DNA of 64,000 bases, taken from contig CM046008.1 in NCBI GenBank assembly GCA_025175895.1, positions 20,167,255 to 20,231,254 on the forward strand, given 5' to 3'. Below, piece after piece: positions 45,434-57,451 of the stretch (the stretch's first letter is position 1; every line of letters begins with the position of its first letter). The position numbers and the translations under genes are program-made. Source of the stretch: Wurfbainia villosa. Taxonomy: Eukaryota; Streptophyta; Magnoliopsida; Zingiberales; Zingiberaceae. Under the pieces are notes generated by a model. It was not told where the DNA came from. It ran no database searches and worked only from the letters and a program-made list of their open reading frames with translations.

Positions 45434-46050
45434 ATGATGTCTTTGAATTTGCACTCTATCTTGAATTCAAATAAATTGACTGGGTCGATCTTCTTGGACT
45501 GGCTTAGAAGCTTGAGAATTGTTCTCAAGGCGGAAAAGCTTACGAATGTCCTCAAAGCGCCTCTTCCCACCCATCCTAGTGACGATGCAACTCCGGACCA
45601 ATTGTTGGTCTATTAGAAACATGTGATTGATTCTGAACTAGTGAGTTGCATAATGCTAGCCGCAATGGTACCCGAGTTGCGGAAGCAGCATGAGTATATG
45701 GATGCTCATACCTTAGTCTTTCATATTTATGAGTTGTTTGATGAGTAAGTGAGATTCGAAATGTTCGAAGTCTCCAAGCTCCTCTTCACCTTAGAGATGC
45801 AAGAGGGTTCATCTGTGGTACTGCTCAACATGCTGAAGACTGTGGAGCCTTCTGAGAAGCATGAGCAGGGGATGGTGCTGTTAGTTGGTTCCTCAAAGAA
45901 AGGTTCTAAGAAGAAGTCAAAAGAACAGCAGAAGGGGAAGAAGAAAAAGGCTAGAAAAGGCAAAACCAACTCAAAAGGGCACTTTCCATCATTATGGCAA
46001 GGAGGGCCATTGGCGAAGAAACTGCAAGATTTATCTTGAGTCCGTTAAGA
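45434..46050 (+). pseudogene. gag: Copia gag of A2, broken
   Basis: ATGATGTCTTTGAATTTG start; RIVLKAEKLTNVLKAPLP follows, then a TAG at 45614-45616 where A1 reads CAG (Gln of HQKH), another stop before VRFEMFEVSKLLF, and a frameshift in the Lys-rich part. The zinc knuckle reads FHHYGKEGHWRRNC, with the first two Cys of A1 changed to Phe and Tyr. Confidence 0.8.
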
Positions 46051-48745
46051 AGAATAAGGCATCAGATTCCCCATCATCTTCAGATATCTTCGTAATTGAT
46101 TGTCATTCTATTTCTTCTAGGTGTGACTCACATATATGTAATGACATACATGGGATAAGAAATAGAAGAAGACTCGTCAAGGGAGAGTCAAATTTATGTG
46201 TTGGGAATGGAGCAAAGGTTGCTGCACTCGCCATCGGAACGTATTTATTGAAACTCCCTATAGGACTTGTCTTAGAACTGGATAATTGCTTTTATGTTCC
46301 TTCGTTGATAAAGAACATCATTTCTATTTCTTGTTTAAATAGAAATGAGTACCATTTAACTTTTAGTAACAATTGATGTTACATAACTTTGAATGACATT
46401 CTTTATGGGAATGGAACTTCAAGCAATGGTATTTATACGTTGGACGTATCCAGTGACATTTTCAATATCGAAGCGAGCAACAAGCATGCTCGAAAAGATA
46501 ATCAATTAGACTTCTACATGTGGCATTGTCGTCTTGGCCATGTGAGCAAGAAATGCAGGTCCGAATTACACCGATATAGAATTCTGGAATCGTTTGAATT
46601 AGATTCATACGATATATGCGAATCATGCTTAAAAGGCAAGATGACCAAGTTACCTTTTATTGGAAAGGGTGAACCGGTGGGTGAGTTGCTAGGTCTAATA
46701 CATACTGATGTATGTGGACCTATGTTGACTCAAGCTTTAGGAGGCTATAACTACTTCATTACCTTCACCGATGATCACTCATGGTTTGGGTATGTGTTCT
46801 TGATGAAACACAAGTCTGAAGCCTTTGAAAGATTCAAAGAATTCAGAAATGAAGTAGAGAAACAACATGACAAGAGTATTAAAATACTTCGATCGGATCA
46901 AGGTGTTGAATACTTAAGTCAAGAGTTTCTAGATTATCTAAGAGACAATGGTATATTGTCTCAATGGACTCCGTCATATACACCACAGTATAATGGTGTA
47001 TCTGAGAGGCGTAATCGGATCTTGTTGGATATGGTCAGGTCAATGATGAATCATGTGAATCTTCCCAAGTCCTTTTGGGGCTATGCGCTTCAGATAGCTG
47101 TTTACTTGTTAAACAGAATGCCAACTAAGGTAGTCTCCACTACTCCATATGAGATATGGAATAGTAAGAAACCTCATGTATCTTACTTGAAGATATGGGG
47201 TTGTCCTGCTTATGTGAAGCGGACTGTATCAGACAAATTGGATGCTAAGTCTGATAAATGTATATTTATTGGATACCCTAAGAAAACAAGAGGTTACCAA
47301 TTCTATCATCCTGTGGAACAAAAGGTGTTTGTTTCAAGGCATGCTGTGTTTCTAGAGAAAGAGTTTCTCTTGCAAGAAAATAGTGGGAGTGTCGTCGAGC
47401 TTGAGGAGGCTCGAGAGACTCAAATAGACATTGATGAGATACCTAGTGAAGCACAACAGCCGATAACTCATAGTGATAAGCAATCGGCTGGACCTATTGA
47501 AACACCACATCTTCATAGATCTGGTAGAACACGCAATATTCCTGAGAGATATGGATTTCTCGTAAGTGAATCGAACGACGTGTTACTCATTGATGATGAG
47601 GAGCCTACCAGTTATGAAGAAGTTCTGACAAGTTTAGAAAGGGATAAGTGGCTTGAAGCCATGAAGTCGGAAATGGATTCCATGTATGAAAACAAAGTTT
47701 GGAACTTGGTTGACCCACCTGAAGGCATAAAGCCTATAGGGTGCAAGTGGGTTTTCAAGAAGAAAACCGACATGGATGGTAATGTGATTACCTATAAGGC
47801 TAGATTGGTGGCGAAAGGATATCGTCAAAAACAAGGTGTTGATTATGACGAAACTTATTCGCCTGTTGCTATGCTTAAATCCATTTGGATGCTCCGGGCC
47901 ATAGCAGCTCATAATGATTATGAGATATGACAGATGGATGTGAAAACATCTTTCCTTAATGGAAATCTGTTCGAGGATGTGTATATGATACAACCTGAGG
48001 GTTTCACATCGGTTGATAAAACCAAGGTATGCAAATTGCGACGGTCCATATATGGATTGAAGCAAGCATCCAGGAGCTGGAATATCCATTTTGATGAGAC
48101 AATCAAAAGGTTTGATTTCTCACAAAATCTAGACGAACCTTGTGTGTACAAGAAGGTTAGTGGGAGTGCAGTCGTGTTCCTAGTATTGTATGTCGATGAC
48201 ATATTACTCATAGGAAACGATGTTTCAGTCTTACAGTCAGTTAAGATTTGGTTGTCCAAGACATTCTCCATGAAAGACCTGGGAGAAGCAACCTACATCC
48301 TCGGGATTAAGATCTATAGAGATAGATCGAAATGGTTGCTTGGTCTTTCGCAGTCTACATATATAGACCGAGTGCTAAAGTGGTTTAGCATGTCGGAATC
48401 CAAGAAAGGTTTCCTACCCATCAAGTATGGGATACACCTTTCGAAGTCTATGTGTCCGCACACAGAAGATGAGAGGATTTGCATGAGTAAGATTCCCTAT
48501 GCATCTGCAATAGGATCTATCATGTATGTTATGTTATGTACGAGGCCCGATGTATTGTATGCTCTGAGTGTCACGAGTATATACCAGTCTGATCCAGGAA
48601 TGGATCATTGGGCGGTTGTTAAGACAATCCTTAAGTACTTGAGAAGAACTAAGGATGTGTTCCTAATATATGGAGAAGGGGGCATGATGATACGTGGGTA
48701 TACGAATGCCAGCTCCAAACTAACAAGGATGATTCCATGTCTTCA
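46050..48745 (+). pseudogene. pol: Copia pol of A2: protease to RT, one stop and 3' truncation
   Basis: Protease: DSHICNDIHGIRN, VGNGAKVAALAIG, then a stop before 46389. The 46389-47930 frame carries GAG-pre-integrase (WHCRLGHVSKKC, CESCLKGKMTKLPF), integrase (HTDVCGPM, LRSDQGVEY, GVSERRNRIL, the D-D-E residues), and the start of RT (WVFKKKTDMDGN, ARLVAKGYRQKQGVDYDE). A TGA at 47928-47930 sits where W of EIWQMDV is expected, and the same frame resumes at 47934 with DVKTSFLNGNL, QPEGFTSVDKTKV and catalytic LYVDDILLIG. RNase H is cut after GYTNASS. It is the better preserved of the two Copia copies, yet inactive. Confidence 0.85.
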
Positions 48746-48749
48746 TGTC

Positions 48750-49355
48750 AATTCTCGAGCACCAGTCGACTGATCACACGATCAGTCGACTGCCCACCTC
48801 TGGCAGTCGACTGCTAGGCCATAACCCGCAGTCAAACCCTAGTTGACTCGGTCCAGTCGACTGCCACATGGCACCAGTCGACTGGCACACCTCAAACATG
48901 AGGTTTTAACTCAAGTATGGTTCCCCCATACTTGCTAGACCACCCTTAGCCTAGACCTAAGCCTTCTAGCCACCTCCATCAGCCTCACGCCTCTCGGATC
49001 CCTCCAAGTCATCCATGACTTGTTCATCCATCGCGCTAGCCTTTAGGTGCTTCCGTCGGCTATGTCATGCTAACGGTGTCTACACCGCCAAGGCACATTG
49101 GACTTACGCCGCCAAGACTCCGCTTGGACTTTACGCCGCCAACCATTGGACTTATGCTGCCAAGACTACCGCTTGGACTTTACGCCGCCAATATTAATCC
49201 CCTTGGACTTCAAATGCCAACCCATGTTGGACTTTCCATGCCAAGACCATGCTTGGACTTTCCTTGCCAACTCATGTTGGACTTTCCATTTGCCAAGACC
49301 CATGCTTGGACTTTCCTTGCCAACACATGTTGGACTTTCCATTTGCCAAGTACTT
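48750..49355 (-). mobile_element. Family B LTR remnant
   Basis: Begins mid-LTR with CACCAGTCGACTGATCACAC (several palindromes at 48770-48890), passes through the conserved block and hairpin array (49080-49355) and stops at CCAAGTACTTAG without the LTR edge. Minus orientation and position fit the 5' LTR of the B element that A2 interrupted (39030-41924), joined by a large deletion. Confidence 0.7.
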
Positions 49356-49822
49356 AGAGGATGAATGATACAACAATATCAAAACCTGACTAACAAACTG
49401 ATGTGCATGCTTCATAGTTTCAAATTTTAGCACTTGAAACTTGTTTAAAGTGATTAACTTTTTAAGATAAATTTTAATTAAATTACAGAAGAAGTCATGA
49501 ATTGACATTCCTGGAAATGTTTCTATACCAGATACTGGTTTAGCCCCTTGATTGAGCCAACTAATATCCACCTGTGCTTTCAAAATTAGTTCAGAGGCAA
49601 AAGATGGTAGATTGTTTGACTACCTTAAAAAAAGTCAATAAAGAAAAGTTTTCATTTACCATATCCTGCCTTTATATAATTTATCATTCATATACCTTTT
49701 GTGAACTACAGGTACATCTCTACATCCAAGTAAGAAGAGCCAAGAGAGGACCAATGCCCAATCGGACGATGAAGAAAGCTAACTGTTACCTCCAAACATT
49801 GTTCATCTGAGGTGAGTGCTTT
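49356..49822. other. Unique-looking stretch with an exon-like segment
   Basis: AT-rich sequence unlike any of the repeats here. On the minus strand 49487-49571 (85 bp) is bounded by AG (49572-49573) and GT (49485-49486) and encodes VDISWLNQGAKPVSGIET then FPGMSIHDFF, with protein-like composition. I do not recognise the protein. It could be a host-gene exon carried or stranded between retroelements; the flanks show no other exon. Confidence 0.35.
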
Positions 49823-50671
49823 TGTTATACATGACGACCCAATCGGACATCTTGAATGAAGACCGATTGGGTCGGGAGATGGGACAATTGACATGAAGAC
49901 AAGTTGGGTTAGAGAGATCGGACAGCTGGTAGAAGTCCTGATGGGTTAGATCGGATGTCAAGAATAGTAAGTCCGACAGGGCAGCCGACAGGTAAGCCTT
50001 AAGTGAAGAGGTGAGGCTGAGTCCTTAGTAGGGGACAAAGCTAGGCATCGATCCGACGGATAGTCCGCATAGGACTAAGAAGTCGAGATCGAGTAGCATT
50101 ACTATTGATGTTGTATTTTATACTATATATTTTTTCTAATCTCATTTTGCAGGGAACCAGTCAACTGAAAGTATTCCAGTCGACTGATGTCCAGTTGACT
50201 GAGTATGGTCCAGTCAACAGGATACCTAGTTGGCAAGATTAGCTAGTGATCGATCGAAGTTCCAGTCGACTGAGGAGGCCTAGTCGATTAGAAAGGCAAA
50301 TTTTCTGATGCGGAGCCAGGTGACCTGGAGTCGACTGGAATAGGTCTAGTTGACTGGGAAGGCCGAAGTACCATATTGACGGGCTGATGTGGAGTCGACT
50401 GGAGAGAGCTTATAAAAGAAGTACACGACTAACTTCGAAATATACAATTCTACAATATCCAAGTGTTGTTATAAGTGTTCTTCATCCATAGAAGCTACAT
50501 TCATTGCAATGACGCAACTCCGACGCTCCGTGCACTAATTTCGTAGTTACTAAAGTGTCGGTACATTTTACTTGTTATTATTTCACTTTATGTACTTCAT
50601 TTAAAAGAGAAGATAGTGTGTTACCTTTCTCTTAATCATTGAACAAAAGCGAATCCCTCCAAAGTCGAGAG
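49823..50671 (+). mobile_element. C-like LTR, cut by family B insertion
   Basis: Resembles the C LTR at 37184-38174 in order of blocks (GGTAAGCC.., AGGACTAAGAAGTCGAGATC, palindromes CAGTCGACTG and CAGTCAACTG at 50155-50400, then TATA box TATAAAAG at 50411-50418 and the exit sequence near 50640). The left edge is uncertain (a TG near 49834 is possible). The B element at 50672 interrupts it before its 3' edge. Confidence 0.55.
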
Positions 50672-51812
50672 TGTTGGTGCAATCGACCCAGGTCATGATT
50701 GACCAGACTCGAGTTTGACTTGAGCAGTGTTTTAATGTTGGTGTTTTGATGTTTGACAATGAGTTGACCATTGTTTGACAATGGGTTGACTATATGGTTG
50801 ACATGGGGTTGATCATATGATGGAGAAGTCCAATTCTTGAGTACTTGGCATGGAAAGTCCAAGCATGGGTTTTGGCATTTGAAAAGTCCAAGCATGGGTC
50901 TTGGCAAGGAAAAGTCCAAGCTTAAGTCTTGACAATTGGAAAGTCCAACATGGGTTGGCAAGGAAAGTCCAAGGGTGTAGTCTTGGTGGTGAAAGTCCAA
51001 GTCATGGTTACTTGACATTTAAGAAGTCCAAGGTTTGATATTGGCGGTGAAAAGTCCAAGGGTGGAGTCTTTGTAGCATAAGTCCAATGGTTGACAGCGT
51101 AAAGTCCAAGCGTATGTCTTGGCAGCGTAAGCCCAATGTGCGTTGGCAGTGTAGACCAGCTTAGCATGACAATAGCCGATAGAAGCACTTGAAGGCTAGC
51201 GTATGGATGAACAAGTCATAGATGACTTGGAGGGATCAAATAGGCGTGAGACTGATGGAGGTGGCTAGAAGGCCTAGGTCTAGGCTAAGGGTGGTCTAGC
51301 AAGTATGAGGGCATCATACTTGAGTTAAACCTCATGGTTGAGGTGTATCAGTCGACTGGGGTCATGGATCAGTCAATTGTTCAAGTGTTTTGACACTTGG
51401 CAGCCAAGTCAACACAGAGCAGTCGACTGGGATTATGACTAGTCGACTGATGGGAGTTGACCGACGATAAACTATAGCCGAACTATGGCCACAGATGCAA
51501 GGCGACTTGACTGGCCTCGGCTGTGGCCGAACAGACATAAGGCGCCTCGACTGGAGCCCCAGTCGAGGCAGTGCCTCGACTTCTCTTGAGCAGTCGACTA
51601 CCATGGAGGGCAGTCAACTGATATTGAGGAAATGCCACAGACGCGAGGCAGGCTTGACCAGCAACTCGACTACTTTTGCATCAGTTGACTGATAGGGTTT
51701 GGCAGTCGACTGATGGTCTATCCATTGGAACTTGTCCAACATGGATTTTGTCATTGTCTCACAATGACTGCAGGAGTTGTCGACTGTTAGGTGGAAATCA
51801 GCTCGAGTTGCA

Positions 51813-53037
51813 ACTTTAAATTGGAGGAAGCCTTCACCTCTTGGATTGAGGGGGAGGATATTAGATCATCGGAGTCGGAGCAAAATCAAGAAATAGCTTC
51901 AACCTCCGGAAGAGATGAAGAACCAATTCCGGCTACCATCGACCTAGGTAACTCGAGCATTTCAATTAAAAATAAAACCATATTGTATGCTTTGAGTGTA
52001 GGGAAGCCGGACACTACAAGAGTAAGTGCCCAAGAAGAGTCAAGAAGACTCAATCGGCGTCAAAAATTCAAGAAAAATCAAAGGATGCCGATGCCCCAAC
52101 ACATAAGAGCAAGGAGCATGTAATTTGCTTTAAGTGCCATCAAAAGGGACACTACCGAAGCCAATGCCCTAGGAGAAAAGGAGGAGCATCAAATGTAGGG
52201 GGAAATTCTAAAGCAAACCCTAAGGTAAAATTTAGTAATGCACCTTCAAATCTTCATGTCAAAAAGCATGCTAGGAATAATGTTAATAATCTTGATATTT
52301 TTCATAAGGAGCATACTAGAAATAATAATTTTTATTGCTTAGGGGCTAAACATGTCGATTTTAGAACTAAGGAGAAATTTAGGACTAATAACCCTATAAA
52401 AATCCTACATAGGGAAACTATTAGGAAGATAGAAGATTATTTAGGCATTAACTCTAAGAAGGGTAGACATATGCCTAAAATGAAGAACCATGCCAATAGA
52501 ATAGATGAAAAAATAAAAATTGGGCAATTAGAGTTAGAGAATCAAGTTTTGAGGTCAAAACTTGAGAAGATGGAGAAGACCCTTAAAAAGATGCAAAATC
52601 AAATGCAAGGGTTAAATGGTCAAAATATGGGATCAAGGAGTCAAAACCTAGGGTCTAGGAGGCAAGGTCCACCTAAGGGCAAGTAAGGTTTGGGTCACAA
52701 ACCTAAGCCAAAGGAGACCTACCACAATGTTCCATTCGATTATGGAACACAACCTAGGTCTAGAAAATCCATGGTTACTAGGGAAGTTATCCCTAAGGGT
52801 AACCAAGGTAAGTGCCTAGTGGTTAAGGTTTCAAGGAAACCTAGGGAAGCCACTAAGAAGGTTACAAGGGGAGTCACCCCTAGAGTTAACCTAGGTAAGA
52901 CCCAAATGACCAAGGCTTCTAAGCCTAGAAGGGTCATTAGGAAGGTATCAAGGGAGGTCATCCCTAAGGAATACCTAGTAAACCCAAAGAGCTCCAATAG
53001 GTATTGGGTTCCTAGGAGCGTGATCGATTCACGCTAA
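51813..53037 (+). pseudogene. gag: B gag of B-II, 5' deleted and frameshifted
   Basis: Starts in the Ser/Glu-rich linker (TSWIEGEDIRSSES). A one-base deletion in the A-run near 51965-51975, relative to the frame at 20634-22316, shifts the frame just before zinc knuckle 1. In the shifted frame both knuckles are intact: CFECREAGHYKSKC and CFKCHQKGHYRSQC. The coiled coil at 52500-52600 (LELENQVLRSKLEKMEK) is followed by a TAA at about 52684 (Lys in the other copies) and then the basic C-terminus to 53037, ending SSNRYWVPRSVIDSR. Confidence 0.8.
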
Positions 53038-54878
53038 ATGGGTTAGGTTGTGTCAACCTTGATTGGATGAGTAGTTAACTCAACCATAGCAAAGTTGGCA
53101 CTTTAGGACATTTTTAAGATTATGTGATACCTTAGAAATGAAGTTTTAATTTTAATCCTAAAGGATTTTAGGATGTGCCAATATAATAATAGAAGCTTGG
53201 AAAAAATTGATCAAATTGGCGCAATTAGGTCTTAGAAGTCATGATGTACCATTTTGGGTTTTGACACACTTGGGGGGTACGTGTTAGTAAGGCAAAATGG
53301 ATCTAATTCTAATAATGAGAATTTGGGCTTAACACTTAGGTATTTTATACTTGCCATGCTTTATTTGCCTTGCCATGCCATGACATCATATTTATTTCTA
53401 TCATATAAAATGTCATGTTGATGTTTAGGTTTATATCTTATGCCATGACAACATGATTATTGACACATGCTTATTAATGTTATCATTTATGCCACAATCA
53501 TCATTCATGCGTTTAGGATTAATGAAAATTAATTTAAGGATAATTGGCATGATTTGAAGTCCCATGTATAAGGGAATCAAATAGTATTACCTTAGAAAAA
53601 TGTATGAGACCTTAGATTAGGATGAACAAAACCCACATCTCACATCACATTGACACATGTGTGTTTATAAACACCCTAGACACATGTGAGATGCTAGGAA
53701 ATGAGTTAAGTTCAAGGTGCATAGTTCTTATATCTAGATGAACTCAAACTCATCTTATACCATGGATGAATCATGAGGAAAGCTTATGTACAAGTAATGT
53801 GCATTAAGCCCATAGACCATGGTTTAATATAAGATTTTGAATACATTTTAAAATCATTTTGAAAAACCTTGGTGAAGTCTATCTTTTGATAGCAATCACC
53901 ATTGAGAAAATTGAAACAAAGTTGGCTGAAAACATTGAAAGATTCAATGCTTTTGAACTTTGTATCATTCTTTGATTTTAAAAGTTATTTTCATAGAAAA
54001 TTATTTTTCCCCTATAGTGTTTGGCATAAGTAATGTGTGGTCGAAATTTCATGATTTTTTAAATTTTCTAGAATTACTTATGCATTTCTAAAAATGGTCT
54101 AAAAATTCAATTTCGACAAAGTCAGAAACCAGTCGAGGCGCCGCCTCGACTGGAGCTGCTATCACTCAACTGGAAGCTTTCTCAGTCGACTAATGCATAG
54201 GGCAGTCGATTGTTAACTGAAACAATCGACCGTCAATACTGATTTCAGGAAAACAAGGTTTGTTTAGCCTAATTTTAGCTATGTTAGACTACCCTAACTG
54301 CTCCTAACCCTAGGATATGTTTTGGAAAGCAATATAAAGAGTGAAAATCCATTGGATATGGATTAGAAGAGTTGTTTAGAGTGTGTATCAATTTTAAGGT
54401 GTGTGAAAGCTCAAGGATAAACTTTTGCCCTTAATTTTTAGGGTCTAGTGTTCCTATAGGCTTAGGGACTCTCTAAGGACATTGTTGGTGCAATGGTCAA
54501 GGGGGAGCAAGCCTTTAGGGGGAGGTTGTCCATCATAGGATGATGGATGTGTTCTTCCTCATGAGGGGGAGAATTTTGAGAATTGGGAGAGTTTGAAGGA
54601 GTGCCTCTCTTTAGTGATATGTGACTTATCACTAAGAAAAGTGAAGGCATCCTAGATGTTTTTGGACCAAGGGGGAGATTGTAAGATCTCATTGGGATAT
54701 GAGACATTGATACCCTTGGGGAGAGCCTTTTTGATGTATGTCATAAAGAGGGAGAAGTTATGTGTGAGAATTAATGGGAGAATGCAGAATTCCCAATTTG
54801 GACAATTGGGAGGATTGGATTGAGTTAGTGTTCTAACTCAAAGGTTTGGTTCTTGTCAAACATTAAAAAGAGGGAGAT
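53038..54878 (+). other. Non-coding tail of B-II
   Basis: 1841 bp, same order as the other B tails. AT-rich part with CATGACATCATG-like words (53380-53520), a CAGTCGA patch at 54130-54230, then the last 400 bp with an LTR-edge look-alike TGTTGGTGCAAT (54483-54494) and several GGGGGAG motifs, ending in the PPT. Confidence 0.75.
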
Positions 54879-55873
54879 TATTGGTGCAATCGGCCCAGGT
54901 CATGATTGACCAGACTCGAGTTTGGCTCGAGCAGTGTTTTAATGTTGGTGTTTTGATGTTTGACAATGAGTTGACCATTGTTTGACAATGGGTTGACTAT
55001 ATGGTTGACCATATGATGGAGAAGTCCAAGTCTTGAGTACTTGGCATGGAAAGTCCAAGCATGGGTCTTGGCATTTGAAAAGTCCAAGCATGGGTCTTGG
55101 CAAGGAAAAGTCCAAGCTTAAGTCTTGGCAATTGGAAAGTCCAACATGGGTTGACAAGGAAAGTCCAAGGGTGTAGTCTTGCCCACGTATGTCCAAGTGT
55201 GTAGTCTTGGAGGTGAAAGTCCAAGTCATGGGTACTTGGCATTTGAGAAGTCCAAGGTTTGATATTGACGACGTAAAGTCCAAGGGTAGAGTCTTGGTAG
55301 CATAAGTCCAATGGTTGGCAGCGTAAAGTCCAAGCGTGTGTCTTGGCAGCGTAAGCCTAATGTGCCTTGGCGGTGTAGACCAGCTTAGCATGACAATAGT
55401 CGATGAAAGCACCTGAAGGCTAGCATATGGATGAACAAGTCATGGATGAATTGGAGGGATCCAATAGGTGTGAGGCTGATGGAGGTGACTAGAAGACTTA
55501 AGTTTAGGCTAAGGTTGGTCTAGTAAGTATGAGAGCATCATACTTGAGTTAAACCTAATAGTTGAGGTGTATCAGTCGACTGGGTTCATGGACCAGTCGA
55601 CTGGTCAAGTGTTTTGACACTTGGCAGCCGAGTCGATGCTGAACAGTCGATTGGGATTATGACCAGTCAACTAATGGGAGTTGACTGGCGATAAACTGAG
55701 GCTGAATTGTAGCCACAGATGTAAGGCGGCTCGACTGGCGCTTCAATTGGAGTCCTAGTCGAGGCGCCACCTCGACTGCGGTCGAATAGACGCAAGGCGC
55801 CTCGACTTCCCTTGGGCAGTCGACTGCCATGCAGGGTAGTCGATTGATGTTGAGGAAATGCCACATACTTTAG
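54879..55873 (+). repeat. 3' LTR of B-II, left part
   Basis: Runs from the LTR edge through the hairpin array (55015-55380), conserved block and palindromes (55570-55850) until a new B LTR starts at 55874. Confidence 0.8.
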
Positions 55874-55962
55874 TGTTGGTGTAATCGACCCAGGTTATGA
55901 TTGACCAGACTCGAGTTTGACTTGAGCGATATTTTGATATTCGACAAAATGTATGACAATTT

Positions 55963-57451
55963 TGTTGAGGATTTGGTGACCGCTAGAGGGGGGGGGAGTG
56001 AATAGCTCGTTTCGATGCGTCGATGGATTACAATCGTGATTGCGTCTACAAATTATGTTAGTGCACAACGGAATAATAATAATAAAAACAATACATGAGA
56101 CACAATCACAAACACTACACAAGATATAACGTGGTAAGAAATCGAATGGTTCATACTCTACGGATTGGGCTCTAAAAGCCCTAGCAATGCAAACACGCAC
56201 TACTAATTATAAATACTCCTTCTCGACACAAGTCGGAGGTGGAGAAACTTCTTACAAGATATTACAACAGTAATACAAGTAAACAACAAGCAAATATAAA
56301 TGAATACAACAAAAGAAAGCCAAGAACACTTTACAACAATCTTTTGGAAGCTTGCTTGTTAATTGCCTTGGACTAGCGTTGAAGACCCTAATTTTCAATA
56401 GCAAATCACTCCAAATCGTCCAAGAAAACTGGTTGCCAAATCCTCCTCCATGAGCTCCATTTAAAGCTTCTGCCTGGGCTGAATTTTGCCTATCAGTCGA
56501 CTGCTCGGGACCATCAGTCGACTGATGACACTGTTGATCCACGCTGAAAAAATCCAATGGATAGGACATTAGTCGACTGATCATACACATCAGTCTACTG
56601 ATCGAGCCTTCACTCGACTGTTAACTCTAGCAGTCGAGTGAGACCCCATTCTGTGCCCGAATTCTCGAGCACGATCGGTGATCACCCGGATCGATCGGCT
56701 CGACCAATGATCGCCCACCTCGCAAATAACCGCTAGGGCACTCCTCGCAGTCAAACCTTAGTTGACTCACTCCAGTTGACTGGCCATAGGTCCCAGTCGA
56801 CTGATACACCTCAAACATGAGGTTTTACCCAAAGTATGGTGCCCCTATACTTGCTAGACCACTCGTAGCCTAAACCTAAGCCTTCTAGCCACCTCCATCA
56901 GCCTCGCACCTATCGGATCCCTCCAAGTCATCCATGACTTGTTCATCCATATGCTAGCCTTCAGGTGCTTCCATCGGCTATATCATGCTAATGGTGTCTA
57001 CTCCGCCAAGGCACATTGGACTTACGCTGCCAAGACTCCCGCTTGGACTTTACGCCGCCAACCATTGGACTTATGCTGCCAAGACTTCACCCTTGGACTT
57101 TATGCCGCCAATATTCCCCTTGGACTTTCCAAATGCCAAGACTCAAGCTTGGACTTTCCCTTGCCAACCCATGTTGGACTTTCCATGCCAAGACCCATGC
57201 TTGGACTTTCCTTTGCCAACCCATGTTAGACTTTCCCTTGCCAAGACCCATGCTTGGATTTTACATGCCAAGTACTCAAGACTTGGACTTTCCCAATGCC
57301 AAGTGTCCCACTTGGACTTTCCATGCCAAGTACCCATGACTTGGACTTTACCATGACAATCACAATGTCATATGTTTTTATTGAACATCAAAATATCGCT
57401 TGAGTCAAACTCGAGTCCGGTCAATCGTGACCTAAGCCGATTGAACCAACA
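55963..57451 (-). mobile_element. Solo LTR of family B inside the B-III 5' LTR
   Basis: 1489 bp from TGTTGAGGATTTGGTGACC to GATTGAACCAACA. Flanks AATTT (55958-55962) and AATGT (57452-57456), 4 of 5. The host LTR is continuous across the gap (compare 62745-62790, where it is not interrupted at this point). It contains palindromes (56490-56810) and a hairpin array (57000-57360). Confidence 0.85.

Larger units (their letters stand above)
41925..48745 (+). mobile_element. Copia element A2, 3' truncated
   Basis: 5' LTR, PBS, leader, gag and pol up to early RNase H, closely similar to A1 and without the TRIM. The sequence leaves A1 homology at about 48740-48750 and enters a family B LTR in mid-LTR, so the rest of RNase H, the PPT and the 3' LTR are deleted. 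It was inserted in a B gag gene at 41925. Confidence 0.85.
50672..55873 (+). mobile_element. Family B element B-II, internally deleted, 3' LTR interrupted
   Basis: LTR start TGTTGGTGCAATCGACCC at 50672. At about 51812 the 5' LTR jumps straight into the middle of gag, losing U5, PBS and the capsid domain. Then gag remnants (51813-53037), tail (53038-54878), PPT AAAAAGAGGGAGAT, and the 3' LTR from 54879 (edge TATTGGTGC, G to A). The 3' LTR ends at 55873 where B-III begins; the rest would be beyond the window. Confidence 0.75.

Noticed and set aside
49860..49990. The GGGTCGGGAGATGGGACAATTG region as a separate TRIM
   Set aside because: Shares only short words with the TRIM internal region; no LTR pair or PBS found.
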